A stretch of 64,000 nt of DNA from Bradyrhizobium guangzhouense. Its GTDB lineage: Bacteria > Pseudomonadota > Alphaproteobacteria > Rhizobiales > Xanthobacteraceae. Of this stretch, positions 16,270-24,555 are shown piece by piece. The notes beneath the pieces were generated by a model, which was not told the origin of the DNA, did no database searches, and saw only the letters and a list, made by a program, of their open reading frames with translations. Both the position numbers and the translations under genes were made by a program. Every line of letters begins with the position of its first letter. Position 1 is the stretch's first letter. Where the stretch lies: positions 2,976,001 through 3,040,000 of the forward strand of contig NZ_CP030053.1 of the NCBI RefSeq assembly GCF_004114955.1, written 5' to 3'.

Positions 16270-17835
16270 CTACTTCAACAACGCCGTCACGAACTTGACC
16301 AGCGGCGCCTTTTCGACCGAGTTGCGATGACCGACAATGCCGACCTTGATCGCGCCCGCCGCATTGCCAATGAAGGCGACGTCCTCGATATTGCCGCCGG
16401 CCGCCACCAATGGGGCCGTAATCGTCAGGAAGGCGTCGCCCGCGCCGACGGTGTCGACGACGGTCTTGGTGAAAGCGGGAACGCGCGCGACGCCGGTCTT
16501 CGCCGAGAAGGGATAACAGCCGAAGGATCCGTGCGTGATGATCATGTTATCGCAGTCGATCTTGCGGTGCAGGCCGTTCTCGATCACGGAAGCGATGTCG
16601 CTGAACTTGTCGGTGGCGGCCAGGCGCGCTTCCGGCGCGTCGATGCAGATGTAGTCGGCCCGCGGATATTTCGTGACGAGATTGTAGCCGTGATTTCCGC
16701 TGTTGCTCTGGGCGTTGACAGCCAGGAACTTGGAATTCGCGATCAGCGTGTCGATGGTGGTGGAGGCGATCATGCCGTGTCCGAAATCGGTGACGATGAC
16801 GACGTCAGCGCCGCGGATACGTTCCGCGGTGACTCTGTCGATCTCTTCCCGCTGCTCCTCGCCGACCGGCGTGTCGTCCATGGTGTAGACTTCGAACAAT
16901 TTGTGCAGATAGCCGAGTTCGACGTAGCGGAGCTTGCGGGTGGTCGGTCGGTTCTCGACGCGAATCGGCGTCAGCGTGACGTTCGGGCGGATATGGGCGC
17001 GCAGGAAGGCTTCGGGATAGTCGTCGCCGCCGAGCGTCGTGACGATCTCGACCGACTTGCAGAAGCTCGCGACGTGGTTCGCAGCGGCGATCACCCCGCC
17101 GGCAAACTGCTCCCGGTTCTTGAACAGGGTCGCGACGATGTTCTCCTTGGATGCCTTTCCGAGAGCCGAGACGTACTGGTATTCGTCGATGATGGTGTCT
17201 CCGACCAGCACGACGTGCATGTCCTGCATCTTGTCGATCAGCTTCAGGAGGCGTTCGGCGCCGCCGCCTTCGCGCACCTTCTGGAGGTAGTCGCGCAGAG
17301 GGGGATCGTAGATGTCGAAGTAGCGGTTGAGCAGCGTCGACGAGCTGAAGGTCACGTCGCGCGTGAAGACGATCCGCCCGCCATGGCGCTCGACGGTCTC
17401 GCGTTCGGTGGCGATCTTGCCGGTGACGTCATCCTCCGGATTTTCGTAGTCCGAGCCCTTGACGTAGATATCGGGGCGCACGGTATCGAGGATGGGCTCG
17501 GCGCTCGAGGTCTGGTTGATGCCGACCCAGTCGACGGTGCCGAGCGCGGCGAGCATCTCGGCGCGCATGTTCTCCGGAAAGATCGGCCGGCCCGGACCCT
17601 TGTTGACGTGGCGGTCGGCGGTGACCGTCACCATGACGACGTCGGCTTCCTTGCGCGCCGCTTGAACGTGGCGGACGTGACCGAGATGCACGAGATCGAA
17701 CACGCCGTGGCACAGCGCGACGGTCTTGCCTTGCGCTTGCGCTGTCCGCGCGATCTCACCGAGCTCCTCGATCGTCTTGATTTTCTCGTGCGGCGCCGGA
17801 TGGCCGTTCGGTTTGTTTGTCGGAGCAGTGCTCAT
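16270..17835 (-). CDS. Fused sugar nucleotidyltransferase / PfkB-type kinase (HldE-like, domains reversed)
   Basis: 521 residues. The N-terminal half (about 38-175) is a cytidylyltransferase-like domain with HGVFDLVHLGH (HxGH at 50-53) and a late SSST motif. The C-terminal half (about 205-521) is a PfkB/ribokinase-type kinase with GD near the start and GAGDAF (464-469) carrying the catalytic base. HldE, the heptose kinase/adenylyltransferase, has the same two domains in the opposite order (kinase first). Expected product: an ADP- or other NDP-activated heptose-like sugar made in the cytosol. Position 2 of the operon, with a SIS isomerase divergently next door, supports this. Confidence 0.88.
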   Translation of the reverse strand: MSTAPTNKPNGHPAPHEKIKTIEELGEIARTAQAQGKTVALCHGVFDLVHLGHVRHVQAARKEADVVMVTVTADRHVNKGPGRPIFPENMRAEMLAALGTVDWVGINQTSSAEPILDTVRPDIYVKGSDYENPEDDVTGKIATERETVERHGGRIVFTRDVTFSSSTLLNRYFDIYDPPLRDYLQKVREGGGAERLLKLIDKMQDMHVVLVGDTIIDEYQYVSALGKASKENIVATLFKNREQFAGGVIAAANHVASFCKSVEIVTTLGGDDYPEAFLRAHIRPNVTLTPIRVENRPTTRKLRYVELGYLHKLFEVYTMDDTPVGEEQREEIDRVTAERIRGADVVIVTDFGHGMIASTTIDTLIANSKFLAVNAQSNSGNHGYNLVTKYPRADYICIDAPEARLAATDKFSDIASVIENGLHRKIDCDNMIITHGSFGCYPFSAKTGVARVPAFTKTVVDTVGAGDAFLTITAPLVAAGGNIEDVAFIGNAAGAIKVGIVGHRNSVEKAPLVKFVTALLK

Positions 17836-17922
17836 CTAAATCATCCAAAGCGCCGATCGGTCTTTGGTGACCGGCGGGCTTGATCGGTTGGCGGCAATCC
17901 CATCAAGTGCGAATGAAACGGC

Positions 17923-18951
17923 TCAACCGCTTGCTTCTTGCGGCTTGCCGGGCGCCGCGCCACTGTCGTCACCCAGATATTTGAACCAGTCCTTGGTGGC
18001 ATCCGCAATCTTGTCGACAGTCCACAGCGGGGCGTCCTTGTACTGGTCCATCGATGTCAGCATCGTCGCGACGCCTTCCTCGAACTTCACCTTCGGCGTC
18101 CATTTCAACACCCGCTTGATCTTGGTGATGTCGGCATAAGTGCAGTCGGGCTCGCCGGGCCGCTTCGGAATGTGGACCTTGTCGCCACCAAGCAACTCGA
18201 CCAGCCGGTTCACGCTGTAGGTGTTGTCCGAGCCGACGTTAAAGACCTCGTGCGAGATGTCGGAGCGTGCGGCAGTCACGAAGGCATCAGCGACATCGCT
18301 GACGAAGGTAAAATCACGCGTCTGCTCGCCGTCGCCGACAACGGTGAACGGCTTGCCGGCGAGCTTCTGCGCCATGAAGACACCGAACACGGCGCCGTAC
18401 GTTCCGGTGGTGCGGTGGCGCGGCCCGTAGACGTTGAACAGACGCAGCGCTACGGCCGGCAGCTTGTAGACTTGGCACCAGTGCATGACGCACTGCTCAC
18501 CGAGATTCTTGGTAAGCGCGTAGGGGTACATCGGCCTGATATCGGCTCCCTCCGGCGTCGGATAGACGTCGGGAATGCCGTAGCAGGACGATGACGCTGC
18601 GTAGACGAAGCGGCGAACGCCGGCGTGACGCGCCGCCTCGAGGACGTTGACAGTGCCGTCGACATTGGCGCGGTGATAGGGGATCGGCGACTCAATCGAG
18701 GGAACGATATCGGCCAATGCTGCCAGGTGGAACACCCAGTCGATACCGGAGAAATACGGCCTGATCTGCTCGAGGTCGGTGACATCGGCGCGGACCACTT
18801 TCAACCGGCTTGATGTGGCGCGCGAAGCCAGGTTCTCGGGCCGCCCGATGACGAAATTATCGAGCGCGATGACCTCATGGCCGTCATCGAGAAGGCGATC
18901 GACAAGATGACTTCCGATGAAGCCGGCGCCGCCAGTTACGATGCATTTCAT
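17923..18951 (-). CDS. NAD-dependent epimerase/dehydratase (extended SDR) 2, GalE-like
   Basis: 342 residues from ATG 18951 (MKCIVTGG); in-frame ATG 18960 would add three residues, and the frame further upstream has no start signal. NAD site GGAGFIG (7-13), S121/S122 and Y144/K148 (PYALTK). FNVYGPRH and GDGEQTRDF resemble UDP-glucose and UDP-GlcNAc 4-epimerases. The first gene of the minus-strand sugar operon; a TATAAT box lies about 100 bp upstream. Substrate remains open. Confidence 0.92.
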   Translation of the reverse strand: MKCIVTGGAGFIGSHLVDRLLDDGHEVIALDNFVIGRPENLASRATSSRLKVVRADVTDLEQIRPYFSGIDWVFHLAALADIVPSIESPIPYHRANVDGTVNVLEAARHAGVRRFVYAASSSCYGIPDVYPTPEGADIRPMYPYALTKNLGEQCVMHWCQVYKLPAVALRLFNVYGPRHRTTGTYGAVFGVFMAQKLAGKPFTVVGDGEQTRDFTFVSDVADAFVTAARSDISHEVFNVGSDNTYSVNRLVELLGGDKVHIPKRPGEPDCTYADITKIKRVLKWTPKVKFEEGVATMLTSMDQYKDAPLWTVDKIADATKDWFKYLGDDSGAAPGKPQEASG

Positions 18952-19047
18952 GGGGAACATCCGTGCCGCGAATGCCCAGCGAAATAGGCCCGCCAATGTT
19001 GAGTGAAACCCGAATCCGACTACCAGCCACCCGCAAACTTTGCAAGC

Positions 19048-19053
19048 ATTATA
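19048..19053 (-). promoter_or_regulatory. Candidate -10 box (TATAAT) for the 16-gene sugar operon
   Basis: A perfect TATAAT on the minus strand, in an AT-rich patch of the 140-bp divergent gap, about 97 bp before ATG 18951. No good -35 lies 16-18 bp upstream, so an activator or alternative sigma might be needed. Confidence 0.35.
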
Positions 19054-19056
19054 CCT

Positions 19057-19085
19057 TTGCAATCCCTAGTAATAATCGGTATCAA
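19057..19085 (+). promoter_or_regulatory. Weak candidate promoter for the SIS isomerase gene
   Basis: TTGCAA, 17-bp spacer, TATCAA. It would start transcription at about 19092, the first ATG itself, implying a leaderless message or use of the next ATG at 19110. Confidence 0.25.
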
Positions 19086-19091
19086 GCCGGC

Positions 19092-19697
19092 ATGTCGAGC
19101 CGTCAATCCATGCCCGTCGAGCCCGTCGATCCCGAGCACAAGGCGTTCCTCGTCGACTACATGGGGCGCCTGCATCGTGCGACCGCGGTCGATGATGGTG
19201 TCTTCGCCAAGATCGCCGCGACCCGCGCCATCTGGCTGCGCGCGCGAGAGCAGGGCGGGCGTGTGATCTTCATCGGCAATGGCGGCTCCGCCGGCATAGC
19301 CTCGCACCTTGCGATCGATCTGGCGAAGAATGCTTCGGTGCCGGCGCACTGCTTCAGCGACGCAAGCATGATGTCGTGTCTCGCCAACGACTACGGCTTC
19401 GAGGACTGGCTGGCGCATGCGGTGCGCCTCAGCGCGCGCGCCGGCGACTGTCTCGTGGCGATCAGTTCGTCCGGACGCTCCAAGAACATTCTCAATGCGG
19501 TCGCGCAGGCGCGGGCGATGAAGCTCGACGTCGTCACGCTTTCGGGCATGAACGCGGACAATCCGCTGCGCGGTCTCGGCGACGTCAATTTCTGGGTCGA
19601 CAGCCGCAGCTACAACATCGTGGAGACCGCGCACCAGTTCTGGATGATGGCCGCGATCGACCTCATCATCGGTCGCGCTGAATATCCGGCGTCCTGA
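19092..19697 (+). CDS. SIS-domain phosphoheptose isomerase-like protein (GmhA-like)
   Basis: 201 residues from ATG 19092 (alternative ATG 19110). The SIS fold is clear: GNGGSAGIASH (62-72) binds the sugar phosphate and ISSSGRSKNI is the second SIS signature, with VETAHQ near the end as in GmhA. GmhA converts sedoheptulose 7-phosphate to D-glycero-D-manno-heptose 7-phosphate. With a transketolase and an HldE-like fusion in the divergent operon, this is the natural entry step of a heptose-type pathway. It lies in a three-gene plus-strand set with the next membrane protein. Confidence 0.88.
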   Translation: MSSRQSMPVEPVDPEHKAFLVDYMGRLHRATAVDDGVFAKIAATRAIWLRAREQGGRVIFIGNGGSAGIASHLAIDLAKNASVPAHCFSDASMMSCLANDYGFEDWLAHAVRLSARAGDCLVAISSSGRSKNILNAVAQARAMKLDVVTLSGMNADNPLRGLGDVNFWVDSRSYNIVETAHQFWMMAAIDLIIGRAEYPAS

Positions 19698-19709
19698 GGC
19701 GAGAGGTTG

Positions 19710-20750
19710 ATGCAATCGCGGTTCAAGCAGGCTATCCTGTTCTCGGTGAAGCTGCTGCTTTCGATCGCGGTGCTGGCCTACATCGCCCGCGGTCTGAACC
19801 TGCGTCAGCTGCGCATGCATCTCCTCTCGGTTGATCCAGCCATGTTCGTCCTGGCGCTGGTCTTGATCTTCTCTCAGACCTTCGTCCTCAACGGCCGCTG
19901 GGAACTGATCATGCGTGCGCTTGGCGTGTCGCTGGATTGGCTCGCCGGTTGGCGGATCCTCATGATCAGCATGTGGTTCAATCAGGTGCTTCCGTCATCG
20001 GTCGGCGGCGATGCTGTGCGGATGTGGTTGCTGCGGCAGCGTGGCGTGCAATGGCCGGAGGCGGTCAAGGGTGTGGCGGCGGATCGCTTCACGGCTTTGA
20101 TCGGGTTGATAGCATTGATGGTGGTGGGGCTGCCCGTGCTGATGTTGCGGGTGTCCAATCAGGCTGCAATCCTGGCGATTGGCGCGCTGACGGTCGCGGG
20201 CGTGGCCGGCACCCTGGTGTTGTTGACGCTCGATCGGCTGCCGAAGCGGCTGATTGCACTGCCCGCGATCGCAAGCTTCGTTCGCTTCGGCGCGCTCGTC
20301 CGGTTTCTTCTGTTGCAGTTTGAACGTCGCGGAGCCTTGTTCGGTTCGGCGCTGCTGATTCATCTCGTGACCGCTGCGGCCTGTTATGCCCTGGCGCGCG
20401 GTGTCGGAGCGCAGCTCTCGCCGCTGGAGGCCGGCATCCTGATTCCGCCCGTGGTATTGCTGACCGCCGTACCGATCTCGATCAGCGGCTGGGGGGTTCG
20501 CGAGGGCGCCATGGTTGCCTGTCTCGGGCTTGCCGGCGTGCCGTCCGAGCAGGCGCTGTCGGTCTCGCTGCTGCTGGGTGCCATCAGCGTGCTCATCGGG
20601 CTCGTGGGTGGCGTGATCTGGCTGGCCAGCCCGGAGCGCGGTTCGTATTCTGCCGACAAGGCCGCCAAAGCTGCTAACGACAATGCCGTGGCCGACGCAT
20701 CACCGGGTTTCGGACCAGGGCAGGGCGAGCAAGCGTCGAGTCATCCATGA
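19710..20750 (+). CDS. Integral membrane protein, lysylphosphatidylglycerol synthase TM-region family
   Basis: 346 residues from ATG 19710, with GAGAGG a few bases upstream; the TTG at 19707 was rejected. About eight membrane helices and the family block MWFNQVLPSSVGGDAVR, plus SISGWGVREG, identify the UPF0104/LPG_synthase_TM family. Members without the soluble synthase domain are often found in glycan and lipid clusters; a flippase role is often proposed but unproven. It sits 12 bp after the SIS isomerase and is probably co-transcribed. The tail after about 310 is polar. Confidence 0.85.
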   Translation: MQSRFKQAILFSVKLLLSIAVLAYIARGLNLRQLRMHLLSVDPAMFVLALVLIFSQTFVLNGRWELIMRALGVSLDWLAGWRILMISMWFNQVLPSSVGGDAVRMWLLRQRGVQWPEAVKGVAADRFTALIGLIALMVVGLPVLMLRVSNQAAILAIGALTVAGVAGTLVLLTLDRLPKRLIALPAIASFVRFGALVRFLLLQFERRGALFGSALLIHLVTAAACYALARGVGAQLSPLEAGILIPPVVLLTAVPISISGWGVREGAMVACLGLAGVPSEQALSVSLLLGAISVLIGLVGGVIWLASPERGSYSADKAAKAANDNAVADASPGFGPGQGEQASSHP

Positions 20751-20835
20751 CCCGCTTGAACCCGTCGCCATCGATCTGGTCTTCGCAGGGTGAGATTGCC
20801 TCACTCGTTCGTATGTCTCGTTTTCCGGTTCAATC

Positions 20836-22104
20836 ATGAAAAACCTGTTCTACGTCCGTCACACCTGCCGCCTGTGTCATTCGGACAAGCAAGAGCTGGT
20901 GGTCCCGATGGCCGGCATGCCGATCGGAACGCCGAACTTCCAGGTCCCGAATGCCAGTGTCGACGATCCGGTGTTTCGCGCGGCGGTTCCGATGGCGTTG
21001 CATCTTTGCCGGGACTGCGGCCACCTCCAGATTCTTCATGTCGGGAATCCAGAGGTTCAGTACCGCAACTATGTCTATACCACCTCGCTCTCGCTCGGCC
21101 TGCGCGAGCATTTCGCGGGCTACGCCAATGACGTCCTGAACCGCTTTGCGATTCCGCCGGGCTCGCTGGTCGTCGAGCTCGGGAGCAACGACGGATCGCT
21201 GCTCGGCTTCTTCAAAGAGCGCGGCATGCGGGTGCTGGGAGTCGATCCTGCCGTCGACATCGCGCGGCGCGCGACGGAAGCGGGCATCGAAACCATCGGC
21301 GATTTCTTCACCGACACCATTGGCCAGCGCATCCTGAAGAGCCATGGCGCGGCCAGCGTCGTGATTGCCAACAACATGATCGCCAATGTCGACGATCTCG
21401 ATCCACTGGTGATCGGGGTTCGCGACGTGCTGGCGCCGGACGGACTGTTCGTGTTCGAGACGCAATACGGTGTTGACGTCACCGAGAAGAACCTGCTCGA
21501 TACCGTCTATCACGAGCATCTGTCGTATTTTAACATCAAGCCGCTGACGCGCTTCTTCGCACGGCTCGGGATGGAGTTGATCGACGTCCAGCACATCTGG
21601 ACCAAGGGCGGCTCGATCCGCGTGACGGTTCAGCGCGCGGGGGGCGCCAAGAAACCGTCGGCGGAAGTCGCCCGCTTCATCGCCGAGGAGGACCGGCTCG
21701 GCGTCGATCAGCCGGCCTATTACGCGCCCTACGTCAAGAGAATCGCAGCCATCCGCGACGAGCTGGTCGCGATGGCCGATGCCGCCCATGCGCGCGGTCA
21801 ATTGGTTGCGGGCTACGGCGTTTCGGTCGGCACCACGACGCTGCTGCCGCAGTTCGGCCTGGAGAACAAGATCGACTTCCTGGTGGACGACGATCCCAAG
21901 AAGGGGAACGTGATGGCGGGCCCAGGGTACGACATCCCGATCCTGCCCCCCGCCGCGCTCTATGAGCGCAAGCCGGCGTTCGTCGTCGTCTTCGCCTGGC
22001 GCTATGTGGACCCGATCCGGGCCAAGCACGCCCGCTATTTCGCCGAGGGCGGAAAGTTCGTCGTGCCGCTGCCGGGCATTTCCAAGGTCGATAGTGCCGT
22101 CTGA
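20836..22104 (+). CDS. NDP-sugar C-methyltransferase (TylC3/NovU type), second copy
   Basis: 422 residues. N-terminal zinc module with C11, C14, C58 and C61, SAM-binding VVELGSNDG (112-120), YHEHLSYF in the middle, and a C-terminal Rossmann-like domain with GYGVSVGTTTLL. The same architecture occurs at 5672, but the two differ widely in sequence, so they are unlikely to be a recent duplication. It should add a methyl branch to a keto-sugar nucleotide. It closes the plus-strand side of the sugar region, 85 bp after the flippase-like gene. Confidence 0.88.
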   Translation: MKNLFYVRHTCRLCHSDKQELVVPMAGMPIGTPNFQVPNASVDDPVFRAAVPMALHLCRDCGHLQILHVGNPEVQYRNYVYTTSLSLGLREHFAGYANDVLNRFAIPPGSLVVELGSNDGSLLGFFKERGMRVLGVDPAVDIARRATEAGIETIGDFFTDTIGQRILKSHGAASVVIANNMIANVDDLDPLVIGVRDVLAPDGLFVFETQYGVDVTEKNLLDTVYHEHLSYFNIKPLTRFFARLGMELIDVQHIWTKGGSIRVTVQRAGGAKKPSAEVARFIAEEDRLGVDQPAYYAPYVKRIAAIRDELVAMADAAHARGQLVAGYGVSVGTTTLLPQFGLENKIDFLVDDDPKKGNVMAGPGYDIPILPPAALYERKPAFVVVFAWRYVDPIRAKHARYFAEGGKFVVPLPGISKVDSAV

Positions 22105-22459
22105 GGGGCGGTCGCCGAGAGCGCTTAAGGCGAGGGCGCTGTAGGCCGATCTGCAGGGAGCCGGTCAAAGCCTTTTGGGACGCGCCCGCAACGGACAGCT
22201 AAGCCTTTGATCGGCTTGGGCTCTGCCCGGCCGTCCCGGCAAGGTCGGTTGGACCGGGAAGGCTCCCTCGATCTTGACCTCTGACCTTATCCGCAGTAGA
22301 TACCGCGCACTCGCAGCCGGCCCGTTAGACGCGGATCTCCGGCGCGGCTTTGAAATCCCCGAACAACAGAGCCCGGTTTTCCGGCTCATCCTTCGAGACA
22401 GAGGGCTGGGCCACAGGCGGCTGTTCGGATCCCCGAAATCCTTATTGGCGTCTCAAACG
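22105..22459. other. 355-bp gap before secE
   Basis: No coding region supported. It holds a candidate promoter at 22274-22302. The tRNA-Trp gene that precedes secE in many bacteria was looked for on both strands and not found. Confidence 0.6.
22274..22302 (+). promoter_or_regulatory. Candidate promoter for secE-nusG
   Basis: TTGACC, 17-bp spacer, TAGATA. The -35 is good and the -10 moderate. The leader to the secE ATG would be about 150 nt. Confidence 0.45.
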
Positions 22460-22651
22460 ATGGCAGTCAGCCCGTTCAAGTTCTTGCAGGAAGTGCGCTC
22501 GGAGACCGCCAAGGTCACCTGGCCGACCCGTCGTGAGACCACGATCACCACCATCATGGTGTTCGTGATGGTCGCCGTGGCCTCGATCTTCTTCTTCGCC
22601 GCCGACCAGATCATCCGCTACCTCATCACCTTCCTTTTGGGCATTCACTGA
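22460..22651 (+). CDS. secE: Preprotein translocase subunit SecE
   Basis: 63 residues from ATG 22460; the open frame upstream to 22274 is not part of SecE. This is the short one-helix form: an amphipathic N-terminal stretch with the conserved KVTWPTRRE, then one membrane helix (about 37-57). SecE clamps SecY in the SecYEG channel of the inner membrane. It shares one base with nusG (TGATG), so the two are coupled. Confidence 0.95.
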   Translation: MAVSPFKFLQEVRSETAKVTWPTRRETTITTIMVFVMVAVASIFFFAADQIIRYLITFLLGIH

Positions 22652-23208
22652 TGGCAACAGCCGCCGCAACCCAATCGTCCGACAAGCGCTGGTATATCGT
22701 CCACGCATATTCGAACTTCGAGAAGAAGGTCGCCGAATCGATTCGCGAGCAGGCCAAGCAGCGCGGGCTCGAGGAGCTGTTCGAGCTGGTGCTGGTTCCG
22801 ACCGAGAAGGTCACGGAAGTGCGCCGCGGCCGCAAGATCGACGCCGAGCGCAAGTTCTTCCCGGGCTACGTGCTGGTGAAGATGAAGCTGACCGACGAGG
22901 CGTTTCATCTGATCAAGAACACCCCGAAAGTCACGGGCTTCCTCGGCGCGGAAAACAAGCCGATGCCGATCTCGGAATCCGAGGCCATGCGCATCTTGCA
23001 CCAGGTGCAGGAGGGCGTGGAACGGCCGAAGGCGTCGGTGTCGTTCGAGATCGGCGAGAACGTGCGCGTGGCCGACGGCCCGTTCGCCTCGTTCTCGGGG
23101 GTGGTCGAGGAAATCGACGAGGCGCGCTCGCGCGTGAAGGTCGCGGTATCGATCTTCGGCCGCGCGACGCCCGTGGAACTGGAATTCGGTCAGGTCGAGA
23201 AGGTCTGA
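22651..23208 (+). CDS. nusG: Transcription termination/antitermination factor NusG
   Basis: 185 residues. The NGN domain (from RWYIVHAYSNFEKKV) binds RNA polymerase at the clamp, and the C-terminal KOW domain (VRVADGPFASFSGVV) binds Rho or S10. FFPGYVLVKM is the usual NGN core. The length is close to the E. coli protein. It overlaps secE by one base and precedes rplK by 130 bp, the standard bacterial order. Confidence 0.97.
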   Translation: MATAAATQSSDKRWYIVHAYSNFEKKVAESIREQAKQRGLEELFELVLVPTEKVTEVRRGRKIDAERKFFPGYVLVKMKLTDEAFHLIKNTPKVTGFLGAENKPMPISESEAMRILHQVQEGVERPKASVSFEIGENVRVADGPFASFSGVVEEIDEARSRVKVAVSIFGRATPVELEFGQVEKV

Positions 23209-23338
23209 CCGGGTACGCGTGAGACCTCGGTCTCGCGCAAAGAGAGGCCGTGGGAGGGAGAGGGCGGTTGCCAGCCGCATCCGACCCAGACCACGAACCT
23301 GAAACCGCCGGCGTCAGCCGGCACAACAGGAGTGATAC

Positions 23339-23767
23339 ATGGCAAAGAAAGTGACCGGATACCTGAAGCTTCAGGTCCCGGCCGGTGCGGCGAATCCCTC
23401 GCCCCCGATCGGTCCCGCGCTTGGTCAGCGCGGTCTCAACATCATGGAGTTCTGCAAGGCGTTCAACGCCCAGACCCAGAAGGAAGAGAAGAACACCCCG
23501 ATCCCGGTGATCATCACCATTTACGCGGACCGTTCCTTCACCTTCGAGATGAAGACGCCGCCGATGTCCTACTTCCTCAAGCAGGCCGCCAAGATCCAGT
23601 CCGGCTCGAAGGCGCCGGGCCGTGACAAGGCCGGCAAGGTGACCAAAGCGCAGGTGCGCGAGATCGCCGAGAAGAAGATGAAGGATCTCAATTGCGACAC
23701 CATCGAATCGGCCATGAAAATGGTCGAGGGCTCTGCCCGTTCGATGGGTCTGGAAGTTGCGGGGTAA
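23339..23767 (+). CDS. rplK: 50S ribosomal protein L11
   Basis: 142 residues with AGGAG six bases before ATG. The proline-rich N-terminal hinge [11 protein letters not shown] and the RNA-binding C-terminal domain (KAAKIQSGS through [11 protein letters not shown]) are intact. L11 forms the GTPase-associated centre with 23S rRNA helices 43-44 and is needed for stringent-response sensing by Rel. It is followed by rplA after six bases. Confidence 0.98.
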   Translation: MAKKVTGYLKLQVPAGAANPSPPIGPALGQRGLNIMEFCKAFNAQTQKEEKNTPIPVIITIYADRSFTFEMKTPPMSYFLKQAAKIQSGSKAPGRDKAGKVTKAQVREIAEKKMKDLNCDTIESAMKMVEGSARSMGLEVAG

Positions 23768-23773
23768 GCGGTC

Positions 23774-24466
23774 ATGGCAATCGGAAAGCGTTTGAACAAA
23801 GCCCGCGAAGGTGTTGACCGCGAAAAGCTTTACCCGCTCGCGGACGCCATCAAGATGGTCAAGGAACGCGCCAAGGCGAAGTTCGACGAGACCATCGAGG
23901 TCGCGATCAATCTCGGCGTCGATCCGCGTCACGCCGACCAGATGGTTCGTGGTGTCGTGACCCTCCCGAACGGCACCGGCCGTACGCTCCGCGTCGGCGT
24001 GTTCGCCCGCGGCGCCAAGGCTGACGAAGCCAAGGCCGCCGGTGCCGACGTCGTCGGCGCCGAAGACCTGGTCGAGAAGGTGCAGAATGGCGCGATCGAT
24101 TTCGATCGTTGTATTGCGACCCCCGACATGATGCCGCTGGTCGGCCGTCTCGGTAAGGTGCTCGGCCCGCGCGGCCTGATGCCGAACCCGAAGATCGGCA
24201 CCGTGACCATGGACGTCACCGGTGCGGTGAAGGGTGCCAAAGGCGGCTCGGTCGAGTTCCGCGTCGAGAAGGCCGGCATCCTGCAGGCCGGCGTCGGCAA
24301 AGCCTCGTTCTCCGAGGAGAAGCTGGTCGAGAACATCAAGGCTCTCGCTGACGCGGTTGCGAAAGCGAAGCCGGCTGGCTCCAAGGGCACCTATATCCAG
24401 CGCGTTGCGGTGTCCTCGACGATGGGCCCGGGCGTGAAGGTCGAGCCGGGCACCATTCTCGGCTAA
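23774..24466 (+). CDS. rplA: 50S ribosomal protein L1
   Basis: 230 residues, normal length. Conserved VINLGVD-like N-terminal strand, [20 protein letters not shown] and the closing [11 protein letters not shown] are present. L1 forms the mobile stalk that guides E-site tRNA, and in other bacteria represses its own operon by binding the leader. A very strong hairpin terminator follows at 24487, so rplK-rplA appear to form a separate transcription unit from rplJ-rplL here. Confidence 0.98.
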   Translation: MAIGKRLNKAREGVDREKLYPLADAIKMVKERAKAKFDETIEVAINLGVDPRHADQMVRGVVTLPNGTGRTLRVGVFARGAKADEAKAAGADVVGAEDLVEKVQNGAIDFDRCIATPDMMPLVGRLGKVLGPRGLMPNPKIGTVTMDVTGAVKGAKGGSVEFRVEKAGILQAGVGKASFSEEKLVENIKALADAVAKAKPAGSKGTYIQRVAVSSTMGPGVKVEPGTILG

Positions 24467-24486
24467 GTCTGGAAATTGCATGAGGC

Positions 24487-24520
24487 AAGGGGCGGAATCG
24501 GGCAACCGATTCCGCCCCTT
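24487..24520 (+). terminator. Strong hairpin terminator after rplA
   Basis: A perfect 15-bp stem (24487-24501 with 24506-24520) closed by a GCAA tetraloop, ending CCCCTT then GTCGTTT. The T tract is poor but the stem is exceptional. Confidence 0.7.
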
Positions 24521-24555
24521 GTCGTTTGTGGGCGCATTCACCGGAAACAAGAACG

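Noticed and set aside
22105..22459. tRNA-Trp upstream of secE
   Set aside because: Searched for on both strands because many bacteria have it there; no cloverleaf or CCA anticodon arm could be drawn.
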